A stretch of DNA of 5,271 nucleotides, taken from positions 342-5,612 of the forward strand of contig DLME01000155.1 in assembly GCA_002479215.1 (NCBI GenBank), given 5' to 3'. The position numbers and the translations under genes are program-made. The notes beneath the pieces were generated by a model, which worked only from the letters and a program-made list of their open reading frames with translations, ran no database searches and was not told the origin of the DNA. Below, in pieces: positions 1 through 5,271 of the stretch (positions are counted from its first letter, which is position 1; each line of letters begins with the position of its first letter). The stretch is from Syntrophaceae bacterium UBA7544 (GTDB taxonomy: Bacteria; Desulfobacterota; Syntrophia; Syntrophales; Smithellaceae).

Positions 1-2
1 TG

Positions 3-224
3 TTTCCCGTGCAGTTAGATTCTACTCCGTCTCCCAATATCCATACATTTCTACCCTCAGGTGTTGCGATCATTGGCATAGACCTATGGGTTGAACGATT
101 TATTAAAATCCTCCAGAACATCAAGCCGGAACATGAAGCCCTCTCTTCTGTTCCCATCAATTTCAGGACCCAGTCATCACCTCCGAATGCTATTTCCTCT
201 CAGAAAACTGGGGGTGATCTGTGA
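3..224 (+). CDS. C-terminal end of an unidentified protein, cut by the left edge (possible regulator)
   Basis: A frame with no stop enters from the left edge and ends with TGA at 222-224, giving 73 residues and no visible start of its own; the GTG at 9 has no ribosome-binding site in view. The peptide has a helical, mixed hydrophobic and charged stretch (about VERFIKILQNIKPEH) followed by a strand and the ending FRTQSSPP. That layout loosely recalls the end of LacI/GalR-type regulators, where a helix is followed by a strand and an R-x-S/T-S-x-P-P tail. This is my impression of a pattern, not a firm family match. An open run of this length can arise by chance a few percent of the time, so even the coding status is moderate. 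A short transposase remnant follows on the same strand. Confidence 0.35.
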   Translation, partial: FPVQLDSTPSPNIHTFLPSGVAIIGIDLWVERFIKILQNIKPEHEALSSVPINFRTQSSPPNAISSQKTGGDL

Positions 225-279
225 TTATTGAGATCCGTAGGACAGTTGCCAATCGGTCCAATTATCCCACTTTGAAACA

Positions 280-360
280 CAGAAGCGGGAAGGCAACGCT
301 CTGTTTGGCTGGCTTGCCCGCTATAGACGTGGAGGATGGGATGCCTTGGACGCTCGAAAG
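280..360 (+). pseudogene. Remnant of an IS630-type transposase (N-terminal helix-turn-helix part)
   Basis: In the frame starting at 241, positions 304-360 translate to FGWLARYRRGGWDALDARK. This is the signature I know from the end of the helix-turn-helix domain of IS630-family transposases (WLARYRxGGWDAL), the part that binds the element's ends. Upstream, similarity fades by about 280 and an in-frame TAG lies at 238-240. Downstream, after the AAG at 358-360, the translation no longer resembles a transposase and runs into the 3' end of ftsH on the other strand. The catalytic DDE domain is absent. Only a fragment of roughly 20-30 codons is left, so it cannot encode an active enzyme. I see no terminal inverted repeats or target duplication. 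Family assignment is by motif only but fairly distinctive; the left boundary is approximate. Confidence 0.6.
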
Positions 361-390
361 TTTATTTTCAAACTAGTCTTTATTAAATAT

Positions 391-2217
391 TCAATCGACA
401 ACTATTTTCGGTGGGAGTATTTCTCCCCGGAAGATTGCTTCCAATTCGTCGGTATCAAGCGTCTCTCGTGAAATTAAAGACTCTGCCAATTTCACCAACA
501 TATTTTTATTTTCCGTTAGAATTTTAGTGGCAGTCAGAGAGGATTCACTGATAATTCTGTCTATTTCCTTATCAATCTCCATCGATGTCCTTTCGCTGTA
601 ATCTTTTGTTTCAGATATTTCCCTGCCAAGGAAGATCATCTCCTGCTTATCGCCAAAAGTACGCATCCCAAGCTTATCGCTCATGCCGAGGTCGGTTACC
701 ATTCTGCGTGCCAACCCCGTGGCCTGACGAAGGTCACTTGAAGAGCCGGAAGATGCTTCATTGTAAATGAATTGCTCAGTACACAATCCAGCTAAAAATA
801 CTGCTATGCTGTCCATTAATCTGGATTTTGACCAGTAAGCTCTATCTTCAGGCAGCATTCTGGTGTAACCCCCTGCCATGCCACGGGCAATGATTGAAAT
901 TTTGTGAGGCGGGTCAGCGTTGGGTAACATTTTTGCCACCAGCGCGTGCCCTGCTTCATGATAAGCGGTGAGTTCTTTGTCTTTGGGGCTCATGCGTTTG
1001 CTGCGCCTCTCAGGACCCATACTAACTTTGTCGATGGATTCTTCCATTTCTTTCATTTCAATGGTTTTCTGTCCCCGACGGGCGGCGAGAATAGCTGCCT
1101 CATTTACTAGATTGGCAAGATCGGCGCCGCTGAAACCAGCGGTCTCTTTTGCCATAGTATCCAGATTGACAGTCGGTCCAAGTGGCTTATTTTTCGTGTG
1201 AATTTTTAGGATGGCAACGCGTCCAACCACATCAGGAAGATCAAGTACCACCCTCCGGTCGAAACGGCCCGGACGAAGAAGTGCCGGGTCGAGAACATCC
1301 GGTCGGTTTGTCGCTGCCAAAACGATGACGCTTGTGTTTGTATCAAAGCCGTCCATCTCCGTCAAGATTTGATTCAGAGTCTGTTCACGTTCATCGTTGC
1401 CGCCTCCTAAACCGGCGCCCCGATGACGTCCCACTGCATCTATTTCATCAATAAAGATAATGCAGGGAGCATGATGCTTTGCCTGTTCAAATAGATCACG
1501 CACTCTGGAAGCCCCTACGCCGACAAACATCTCCACGAATTCACTGCCGCTGATCGAGTAGAAAGGTACGCCTGCTTCTCCAGCAATAGCTTTTGCCAAT
1601 AGAGTTTTACCGGTGCCGGGAGGGCCAACAAGTAATATGCCCCTGGGAATACGGGCGCCAAGAGCGGTGAAACGTTCGCGAGACTTTAAAAAGTCCACGA
1701 CCTCGTGAAGTTCCTGCTTGGCTTCATCAACACCGGCTACATCATTAAAGGTCACTTGCGGTTTATCACCGGGAAATAAACGGGCATTACTACGTCCAAA
1801 ATTCATTACCTGGTTATTCGCGCCACGCGCTCTGAAGAACATTATGAAAATAAACACGCCTAGGAGAATTAATGAACCATATGTGAGAATAATGCTTAAC
1901 CAATCGGTGCCGGCAGGTTGAAAAGTTACGGTTACCGGCGGATTGAGATTCAAACCCGTGACTTGATAGACGTCGACCCCGGAACTCAAATAGCTTGTGT
2001 ATTGTGTACCATCAGTCCCGACGATATTTAGGTTTTGGCCCTGCACATTGATCGACTTGATTTGATCAGCCTGCGACATGGTGACAACCTGGCTGATCGG
2101 GATTTCTGTAGTTTTAGTGGTGGGGGTCGATCGGAACACCCAAAAAATCAAAATGATAGCACCTAAAGATATCAATAAATATAATAAAGTTGAATTTCTT
2201 TTTGGTTGCTGTTGCAT
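391..2217 (-). CDS. ftsH: ATP-dependent zinc metalloprotease FtsH, membrane-anchored
   Basis: Encodes a 608-residue protein, within the usual FtsH range of 600-650. FtsH forms hexamers in the cytoplasmic membrane that use ATP to pull out and degrade misfolded membrane proteins and some short-lived regulators. Domains in order: transmembrane segment at about 9-28; external domain at about 30-103; second transmembrane segment at about 105-128; AAA+ ATPase with Walker A GPPGTGKT (198-205), pore loop FVGVG (231-235), Walker B IIFIDEID (253-260) and arginine fingers R315 and R318; then an M41 peptidase with the zinc site HEAGH (420-424), whose likely third ligand is D495. All catalytic residues are present. 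The frame stays open to an ATG at 2373, but I chose 2217: the protein then starts MQQQPKRN directly before the first membrane segment, AAAGGA lies 4 bases upstream (2222-2227), and a TATAAT-like element at 2251-2256 falls inside the longer frame. It is transcribed away from the zinc-ribbon gene and apparently alone. No clear terminator is visible after the TGA at 391-393. Confidence 0.96.
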   Translation of the reverse strand: MQQQPKRNSTLLYLLISLGAIILIFWVFRSTPTTKTTEIPISQVVTMSQADQIKSINVQGQNLNIVGTDGTQYTSYLSSGVDVYQVTGLNLNPPVTVTFQPAGTDWLSIILTYGSLILLGVFIFIMFFRARGANNQVMNFGRSNARLFPGDKPQVTFNDVAGVDEAKQELHEVVDFLKSRERFTALGARIPRGILLVGPPGTGKTLLAKAIAGEAGVPFYSISGSEFVEMFVGVGASRVRDLFEQAKHHAPCIIFIDEIDAVGRHRGAGLGGGNDEREQTLNQILTEMDGFDTNTSVIVLAATNRPDVLDPALLRPGRFDRRVVLDLPDVVGRVAILKIHTKNKPLGPTVNLDTMAKETAGFSGADLANLVNEAAILAARRGQKTIEMKEMEESIDKVSMGPERRSKRMSPKDKELTAYHEAGHALVAKMLPNADPPHKISIIARGMAGGYTRMLPEDRAYWSKSRLMDSIAVFLAGLCTEQFIYNEASSGSSSDLRQATGLARRMVTDLGMSDKLGMRTFGDKQEMIFLGREISETKDYSERTSMEIDKEIDRIISESSLTATKILTENKNMLVKLAESLISRETLDTDELEAIFRGEILPPKIVVD

Positions 2218-2250
2218 TTTATCCTTTGTTCGATCAGTAGGGTTAGTTGG

Positions 2251-2279
2251 ATTATAACAAAATTGATTCAAAGTAAATA
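2251..2279 (-). promoter_or_regulatory. Probable ftsH promoter
   Basis: Read on the minus strand, a perfect TATAAT lies at 2256-2251. Upstream of it the -35 candidates are TTTACT (2277-2272, 15-bp spacer) or TATTTA (2279-2274, 17-bp spacer), neither close to TTGACA. The predicted start of transcription, near 2244, would give a leader of about 27 bases containing the AAAGGA ribosome-binding site. The good -10 box and its placement support it; the weak -35 keeps confidence moderate. Confidence 0.4.
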
Positions 2280-2355
2280 GCAGACTCTGTTTGAACCTTG
2301 ATACCGACCTGCACATTAAATATTGGTTAACATTTCGTATTTTTGTAAAGCGAGA

Positions 2356-2390
2356 AGGAATAAAAAATGCCAAGGTGATTTTTTATTTCT
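2356..2390. repeat. AT-rich inverted repeat (near-perfect 13-bp arms, 9-base loop)
   Basis: AATAAAAAAT at 2359-2368 is the exact reverse complement of ATTTTTTATT at 2378-2387, with GCCAAGGTG between. Three more outer positions extend it (one G-T wobble, one G-C, one A-T), so each arm is 13 bases. It sits about 105 bases upstream of the ftsH -10 box and about 135 bases upstream of the zinc-ribbon -10 box. It could be an operator, a bent or easily melted A-tract, or a weak hairpin; nothing in the sequence decides between these. Confidence 0.5.
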
Positions 2391-2523
2391 ACCGAGATTT
2401 TAATTGAACCAGTGATCAGTCCGATGCCGAAATAGGGCACAATCCACATCAAGCGTTTGTAAAATTGACTCAATGGGTATATGCTCACACTAGGTTTAGC
2501 ACGGTTTTCCATTGATAGGACAG

Positions 2524-2529
2524 TATAAT
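2524..2529 (+). promoter_or_regulatory. Probable -10 box of the zinc-ribbon gene
   Basis: A perfect TATAAT lies 59 bases upstream of the start codon. At a 16-18 bp spacing the -35 region is poor (around ACGGTT at 2501-2506), and there is no TGn extension. Transcription would begin near 2535-2537, so the mRNA would open almost directly with the inverted repeat at 2543-2588. The perfect box in an intergenic region is suggestive; the missing -35 is a real weakness and may indicate an activator or chance. Confidence 0.4.
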
Positions 2530-2542
2530 CTTCCATCAACCA

Positions 2543-2588
2543 TTGGACGACCAAGGCTTTAACCGAATAAAAAAAGGAAGTCGTCCAA
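2543..2588 (+). promoter_or_regulatory. Leader hairpin enclosing the ribosome-binding site of the zinc-ribbon gene
   Basis: TTGGACGA (2543-2550) and TCGTCCAA (2581-2588) form a perfect 8-bp inverted repeat. The second arm ends on the base before the ATG at 2589. With a single bulged A the stem can instead continue through the start codon (C2541-A2542-T2543 pairing with A2589-T2590-G2591). The ribosome-binding site AAAGGAAG (2573-2580, 8 bases before ATG) lies in the 30-base loop. The pairing is directly visible. A role in translation control is inference; the same repeat could be a protein-binding site in DNA. Confidence 0.4.
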
Positions 2589-2927
2589 ATGAGTTACACA
2601 GACAAACAAATCACCTGTTCCGATTGCGGAACTGCCTTCACCTTCAGCGCTGGAGAGCAAGAAAGTTTTGCATCCAGAGGCTACACCAATGAACCCAAAC
2701 GCTGTCCCATATGCCGTGCAGCCAGAAAGCAGAACACGCCTGGAAGCAGTAGTTATGGAAGCGGTGGTTCCGGAAACAGCAATTACAGTTCAGCCCCACG
2801 GCAGATGTTCTCGGTGAAATGCGCCACATGCGGGAAAGATGCCCAAGTACCTTTTGAACCCCGTGCTGGCAGGCCAGTCTACTGTTCAGATTGTTATCGC
2901 AAAACGAATCCAACAAAAAGATATTAG
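2589..2927 (+). CDS. Small protein with two four-cysteine zinc ribbons
   Basis: Encodes 112 residues with two zinc-binding modules. The N-terminal one uses C10-S-D-C13 and C39-P-I-C42 around the pattern FTFSAGEQESFASRGYTNEP, which matches the probable zinc-ribbon family I know as zf-trcl. A flexible Ser/Gly/Asn linker spans about 50-70. The C-terminal module uses C78-A-T-C81 and C99-S-D-C102 with VPFEPRAGRPVYC between them. All eight cysteines are present, so both sites should bind zinc. Proteins of this build recur in Chloroflexota and candidate-phylum genomes, but their function is not established; nucleic-acid or protein binding is plausible from the fold alone. There is no signal peptide, so it should be cytoplasmic. 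The ATG at 2589 is supported by AAAGGAAG 8 bases upstream. It is divergent from ftsH and followed by a 393-base stretch without an intact gene, so it is probably transcribed alone. Confidence 0.9.
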   Translation: MSYTDKQITCSDCGTAFTFSAGEQESFASRGYTNEPKRCPICRAARKQNTPGSSSYGSGGSGNSNYSSAPRQMFSVKCATCGKDAQVPFEPRAGRPVYCSDCYRKTNPTKRY

Positions 2928-2932
2928 TTATC

Positions 2933-2952
2933 AGGCTAGCGATTGGCTGCCT
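2933..2952 (+). terminator. Possible weak terminator hairpin after the zinc-ribbon gene
   Basis: Six bases after the stop codon, AGGC-T-AGC (2933-2940) can pair with GCTGCCT (2946-2952), giving seven base pairs with one bulged T and a 5-base loop. The stem is GC-rich and well placed. However, the bases after it (ATAGGGGTCTCATTT) are not a T-run, so it is not a standard intrinsic terminator. Confidence 0.25.
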
Positions 2953-3198
2953 ATAGGGGTCTCATTTGACACGCTTTCCGCAGTTATGTGCGTTCTTCTG
3001 GAATCTGCAGGTGGGCAGTTACAGACCAGAATTAGTTTACGTCGTTAACACACAGGCGCTGTTATCCGCTTAGCTGAACTACCCACCCGCTCTAACGACA
3101 CTCTTGCTATCGATATAAAACAGAGTGTCAGTAATTGTAGTGAAGCAAGAAACTTTATTAACACCCTACATACTGCACAAGCGGAATTAGGAGATTGA
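2943..3198 (+). pseudogene. Possible decayed gene, unidentified
   Basis: One reading frame is open on both sides of a single internal TAA at 3046-3048 and ends with TGA at 3196-3198. The part after the stop (about 49 codons) has protein-like composition, with stretches such as GAVIRLAELPTRSNDTLAID and EARNFINTLHTAQAELGD that would form amphipathic helices. The part before it (about VSFDTLSAVMCVLLESAGG) is also open. No start codon with a ribosome-binding site is visible, and I recognise no family. The left limit is arbitrary because the frame continues out of frame under the zinc-ribbon gene. It may be a gene relic or simply chance. Confidence 0.22.
3097..3129. repeat. Perfect 8-bp inverted repeat, 17-base spacer
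   Basis: GACACTCT (3097-3104) is the exact reverse complement of AGAGTGTC (3122-3129). The 17-base spacer contains the palindrome TATCGATA (3108-3115), slightly off centre. It could be an operator or a hairpin. The arms resemble the inner part of the heat-shock CIRCE element, but that has a 9-base spacer, so it is not CIRCE. Confidence 0.4.
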
Positions 3199-3258
3199 CG
3201 GCGATAAGATTGTTTTCTGGATCACCCATATCGCTACTCTTTCTCAGGTTTTAGTCAC

Positions 3259-3324
3259 ATGGCGAGCCATTATCTCTTGATGAGTAACACGCCCTTTAGA
3301 AATAATCAGGGGGTGAGAAAATGA
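3259..3324 (+). CDS. Possible 21-residue leader ORF overlapping the rpoD start
   Basis: ATG at 3259 opens a 21-codon frame ([21 protein letters not shown]) whose TGA at 3322-3324 overlaps the rpoD ATG at 3321 in an ATGA arrangement. Such overlaps often couple translation of neighbouring genes. The rpoD ribosome-binding site lies inside its last codons. Its own ribosome-binding site is weak (CAGG at 3245-3248, about 10 bases upstream), the peptide matches nothing I know, and a short frame like this can occur by chance. Confidence 0.18.
   Translation: MASHYLLMSNTPFRNNQGVRK
3308..3316 (+). promoter_or_regulatory. Strong ribosome-binding site of rpoD
   Basis: AGGGGGTGA before the ATG at 3321 pairs along nearly its whole length with the 16S rRNA 3' end (ideal AGGAGGTGA), with one G-U wobble, and at standard spacing. 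It fixes the start at 3321. TCACCC at 3222-3227 is complementary to its GGGTGA and could mask it if transcribed, but the two are 83 bases apart. Confidence 0.75.
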
Positions 3325-4766
3325 CTACCGACGTATTTACGATAACATCATCCGAATTTGAACCGGAGAGCATGAGAGACCAGGCAACAATCGTTGAAGA
3401 TGTTGCCCATGAAGAAGAACCTACTGCCGATGAACTGGAACGCGAAGAGCCATCGATAGAGCCATTAGAGGCCGATGATCAAGGACTTGGCGAGGACGCG
3501 GTACATCTTTATTTGCATCAAATCGGCCGGGTTCAATTGCTAAAGGCAAGCGATGAGAAAATAATAGCGCGGCGAATCGAAATCGGCAGACGCATTTCTG
3601 AAATAGAGCGAAAATTACAAAAACAAGGTCCCAGTATTGATGCCAGCCAAATTTATCTCGAAATCGTTCGCGAGTTGGGGCGTTCATGGGAAATAATCCA
3701 TAAATTACAAGAAAATTTAGGACTGGCCGAGAATAGCAAATTCCGCCAATCGATTACCGACGTCAAGTTCCGGGATGCCATTGATGGAGTGATTGACCCG
3801 CTAATAGTGCAAGCTATAGCGGACAAGCTCAATCTTTCTCCGGAAACCATCGAGCGAAGTCTAAATGACCTTTCTATAGACTGCGTGCTCCTATCAGAAA
3901 ATGTTTTGAGCGTAATTGGAAATAAGGTTTCTCTAGCAAACATTCCTGCACTGGTTATCGATATAAATTTTGTTCAGAAACTTGAAGGCCGCGAGTTGGT
4001 CTTGAGAGAGTACCTGGATGGACTTCAGAAGGAATCGAAAATCGCCAAAGACCTCCTTACTGAAGCTAACTTACGATTGGTAGTCAGTGTCGCCAAGAAG
4101 CATATCGGACACGGAATATCTTTGCTAGACCTCATTCAGGAGGGCAACATCGGTCTAATACGAGCGACGGAAAAGTTTAATCCCCACAAGGGCTTTAAGT
4201 TTAGCACTTACGCTACCTGGTGGATAAGACAGTCTATTACTCGTTCTATTGCTGACCAGGCGCGTACAATTCGCGTGCCTGTGCATATGATTGAAACTAT
4301 TAACAAATTAACAAGGATAACCCGTCGACTAACGCAGGAATATGGCCGCAATCCGACTGCTGAAGAGATTGGGGAACAGCTAGGACTTTCAGCGAAGAGG
4401 GTGCGTGAGATCATTAAAATATCCCAGCTACCTATTTCATTGGAATTACCAATGGGTGAAGATGCGGAAAGCTATATTGCTGATTTCATCCCGGATAATA
4501 ATGCAATCCAACCTTTGGATGGTGCCTCTAAGCAATTACTCAAAGATGAGATTCAAGAAGTACTGTCGACCCTGACGCCAAGGGAACAGAGAGTATTGCG
4601 GCTCAGATTTGGGTTGGAAGATGGGAGAAGCCGGACATTGGAAGAAGTAGGTTTGGAATTTAAAGTGACCCGCGAGCGCGTGCGACAAATTGAAGCCAAA
4701 GCGCTACGCAAATTGCGTCACCCAAGCCGGAGCCGCAGACTTAGAGGTTATCTGGAAGAATGGTAA
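3321..4766 (+). CDS. rpoD: Sigma-70 family RNA polymerase sigma factor, primary type
   Basis: Encodes 481 residues. Sigma factors bind core RNA polymerase and direct it to promoters; this one carries the regions of the primary (housekeeping) class. An acidic N-terminus (about 1-55) has no clear region 1.1. Region 1.2 spans about 56-90 ([15 protein letters not shown]). A non-conserved region of about 145 residues (91-235) follows. Region 2 (about 236-322) includes [17 protein letters not shown] for core binding and [20 protein letters not shown] for -10 recognition and melting, with Q304 and T307 where E. coli sigma-70 has its -10 contact residues. Region 3 is at about 326-405. Region 4 (about 408-481) ends in the -35 helix [20 protein letters not shown], with R451, E452, R455 and Q456 conserved. 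All DNA-contact signatures are intact. The start is fixed by a strong ribosome-binding site. A close paralogue of the primary factor (group 2) cannot be excluded, since only one sigma gene is visible here. The next gene starts 56 bases downstream on the same strand. Confidence 0.93.
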   Translation: MTTDVFTITSSEFEPESMRDQATIVEDVAHEEEPTADELEREEPSIEPLEADDQGLGEDAVHLYLHQIGRVQLLKASDEKIIARRIEIGRRISEIERKLQKQGPSIDASQIYLEIVRELGRSWEIIHKLQENLGLAENSKFRQSITDVKFRDAIDGVIDPLIVQAIADKLNLSPETIERSLNDLSIDCVLLSENVLSVIGNKVSLANIPALVIDINFVQKLEGRELVLREYLDGLQKESKIAKDLLTEANLRLVVSVAKKHIGHGISLLDLIQEGNIGLIRATEKFNPHKGFKFSTYATWWIRQSITRSIADQARTIRVPVHMIETINKLTRITRRLTQEYGRNPTAEEIGEQLGLSAKRVREIIKISQLPISLELPMGEDAESYIADFIPDNNAIQPLDGASKQLLKDEIQEVLSTLTPREQRVLRLRFGLEDGRSRTLEEVGLEFKVTRERVRQIEAKALRKLRHPSRSRRLRGYLEEW

Positions 4767-4822
4767 ACTGTGAGCATATCGTCATTCCCAGATAAAAGTA
4801 CGAAAATGAATTTATTAGATTT

Positions 4823-5271
4823 ATGAAATTAGCGCTTATTGTCCCGGCCACACACGAAAATCAAGGGAAGCCAAGAAAAGCAATATTACCACCTTTGGGC
4901 ATGGCGGTAATTGCTGCCCTAACTCCTCCAGACGTTGAAGTCATTTTAACTGATGAGAACGTTGCTCCTATCAATTTCCAAAAAGACGTTGACCTGGTTG
5001 GCATTACTTCCCTTACCAGCACATCGCAACGCGCCTACAAGATAGCGGATACATTCAGAGCCATCGGAAAGAAAGTAGTACTTGGCGGCATACATCCTAG
5101 CATTTTACCTGAGGAATCGAGTCAGCATGCGGATGCCGTTGTCATTGGAGAGGCTGAGGGTATTTGGCCCAGTGTAATTGCCGATTTTAAAGCGAACAAA
5201 TTACAGAAGATCTACCGTCAGACCGTACGGCCCAGTTTAGCAGGTTTACCGAATCCACGACGTGACCTTTT
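4823..5271 (+). CDS. B12-binding radical SAM protein, N-terminal part (cut by the right edge)
   Basis: The first 149 codons form a cobalamin-binding, Rossmann-like domain: strand MKLALIVPA (1-9), the loop LPPLGMAVIAAL (22-33), D56-LVGITSLTST (57-66), a helix, then KVVLGGIHPSILPEE (84-98) and ADAVVIGEAEGIWP (103-116). These are the hallmarks of the B12-binding domain of class B radical SAM enzymes, which typically methylate or rearrange unactivated carbons (BchE- and Hpn-type enzymes are relatives). The usual His ligand motif DxHxxG is not present; the matching position reads D44-E-N46-V-A-P49, as is common in this class. The radical SAM CxxxCxxC motif should lie beyond the edge, so the substrate cannot be named. 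The start at 4823 is the only ATG fitting the domain start (the frame opens at 4796), but it has no clear Shine-Dalgarno sequence; the leader is AT-rich. It may be co-transcribed with rpoD, 56 bases upstream. Confidence 0.88.
   Translation, partial: MKLALIVPATHENQGKPRKAILPPLGMAVIAALTPPDVEVILTDENVAPINFQKDVDLVGITSLTSTSQRAYKIADTFRAIGKKVVLGGIHPSILPEESSQHADAVVIGEAEGIWPSVIADFKANKLQKIYRQTVRPSLAGLPNPRRDL

Larger units (their letters stand above)
2218..2588. other. Divergent intergenic region between ftsH and the zinc-ribbon gene
   Basis: This 371-base stretch separates two divergently transcribed genes. It holds the probable ftsH promoter (2251-2279), an AT-rich inverted repeat in the middle (2356-2390), and a TATAAT with the zinc-ribbon leader at the right (2524-2588). 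A minus-strand open frame covers 2327-2554 and includes a hydrophobic stretch (LMWIVPYFGIGLITG). However, neither its TTG at 2554 nor the ATGs at 2536 and 2512 have a ribosome-binding site, and it overlaps the opposing promoter, so I do not call it a gene. Confidence 0.6.
2928..3320. other. Stretch without an intact gene between the zinc-ribbon gene and rpoD
   Basis: These 393 bases hold a possible terminator hairpin (2933-2952), a coding-like remnant broken by a stop (about 2943-3198), an 8-bp inverted repeat (3097-3129), a small palindrome ATGGC-GA-GCCAT (3259-3270), and the rpoD leader with its ribosome-binding site. The best rpoD promoter candidate is TTGACG at 3195-3200, but at 16-17 bp spacing it meets only CTGGAT or TGGATC, so I do not annotate a promoter. 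Confidence 0.5.

Noticed and set aside
359..374. Terminator for ftsH (AGTTT/AAACT hairpin)
   Set aside because: Only five mostly A-T pairs, and on the minus strand it is followed by TTCGAGC rather than a T-run.
2218..2373. 52-residue N-terminal extension of FtsH from the ATG at 2373
   Set aside because: The extension resembles no FtsH N-terminus, contains the probable promoter, and is made unnecessary by the well-placed ATG at 2217 with its own ribosome-binding site directly before the first membrane segment.
2327..2554. Minus-strand 75-codon frame with a hydrophobic segment
   Set aside because: It starts with TTG, and neither that start nor its internal ATGs have a ribosome-binding site. 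It overlaps the zinc-ribbon promoter and leader, and its end lies under the AT-rich repeat. I recognise no family.
3097..3129. CIRCE heat-shock operator
   Set aside because: CACTC and GAGTG are present, but the spacer is 19 bases between those cores instead of the fixed 9 of CIRCE, and the outer TTAG/CTAA bases are missing.
3195..3223. rpoD promoter with TTGACG at 3195
   Set aside because: The -35 box is good, but at 16-17 bp spacing the -10 reads CTGGAT or TGGATC, too far from TATAAT to support without mapping data.
4806..4826. Six-codon frame MNLLDL overlapping the radical SAM start (ATGA)
   Set aside because: Too short to judge, with no ribosome-binding site of its own; most likely chance in an AT-rich leader.

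Overview
The window (5,271 bases, moderate GC) carries three housekeeping-type genes, the start of a fourth, and short decayed or non-coding stretches between them. The combination suggests a bacterium of the Chloroflexota, possibly Dehalococcoidia or a relative. The evidence is a membrane-bound FtsH protease, a small double zinc-ribbon protein of a type I know from Chloroflexota and candidate-phylum genomes, a primary-type sigma-70 factor, and a B12-binding radical SAM protein. This placement comes from recalled family resemblance, not from a search, so it is tentative.

Left edge (1-390): an open frame enters from the left and stops at 224. It may be the C-terminal end of a regulator. A short remnant of an IS630-type transposase follows, recognisable over about 20 codons (304-360) and ending about 30 bases from the 3' end of ftsH. 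Positions 391-2217 on the minus strand hold ftsH, complete and with all catalytic motifs. Its start is best placed at 2217, because a promoter-like TATAAT and a Shine-Dalgarno sequence lie just upstream, inside the longer open frame.

Positions 2218-2588 are a divergent intergenic region with a promoter-like element for each flanking gene and an AT-rich inverted repeat in the middle. The gene at 2589-2927 (+) encodes a 112-residue protein with two four-cysteine zinc ribbons joined by a Ser/Gly linker. Its leader can fold so that the ribosome-binding site lies in a loop and the stem touches the start codon.

Positions 2928-3320 have no intact gene. They contain a coding-like remnant broken by a stop, an 8-bp inverted repeat, a weak tRNA-like pairing on the minus strand, and a 21-codon open frame whose stop overlaps the rpoD start. 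Positions 3321-4766 (+) encode a 481-residue sigma-70 factor with regions 1.2, 2, 3 and 4 intact. A B12-binding radical SAM gene begins at 4823 and runs off the right edge after 149 codons.

The genes do not form an obvious pathway. FtsH (membrane protein quality control) and the sigma factor (promoter recognition) are core functions, and FtsH degrades an alternative sigma factor in some bacteria, but nothing here shows a functional link. I found no convincing new multi-gene system. The most testable items are the zinc-ribbon leader hairpin and the relics around 2928-3320.
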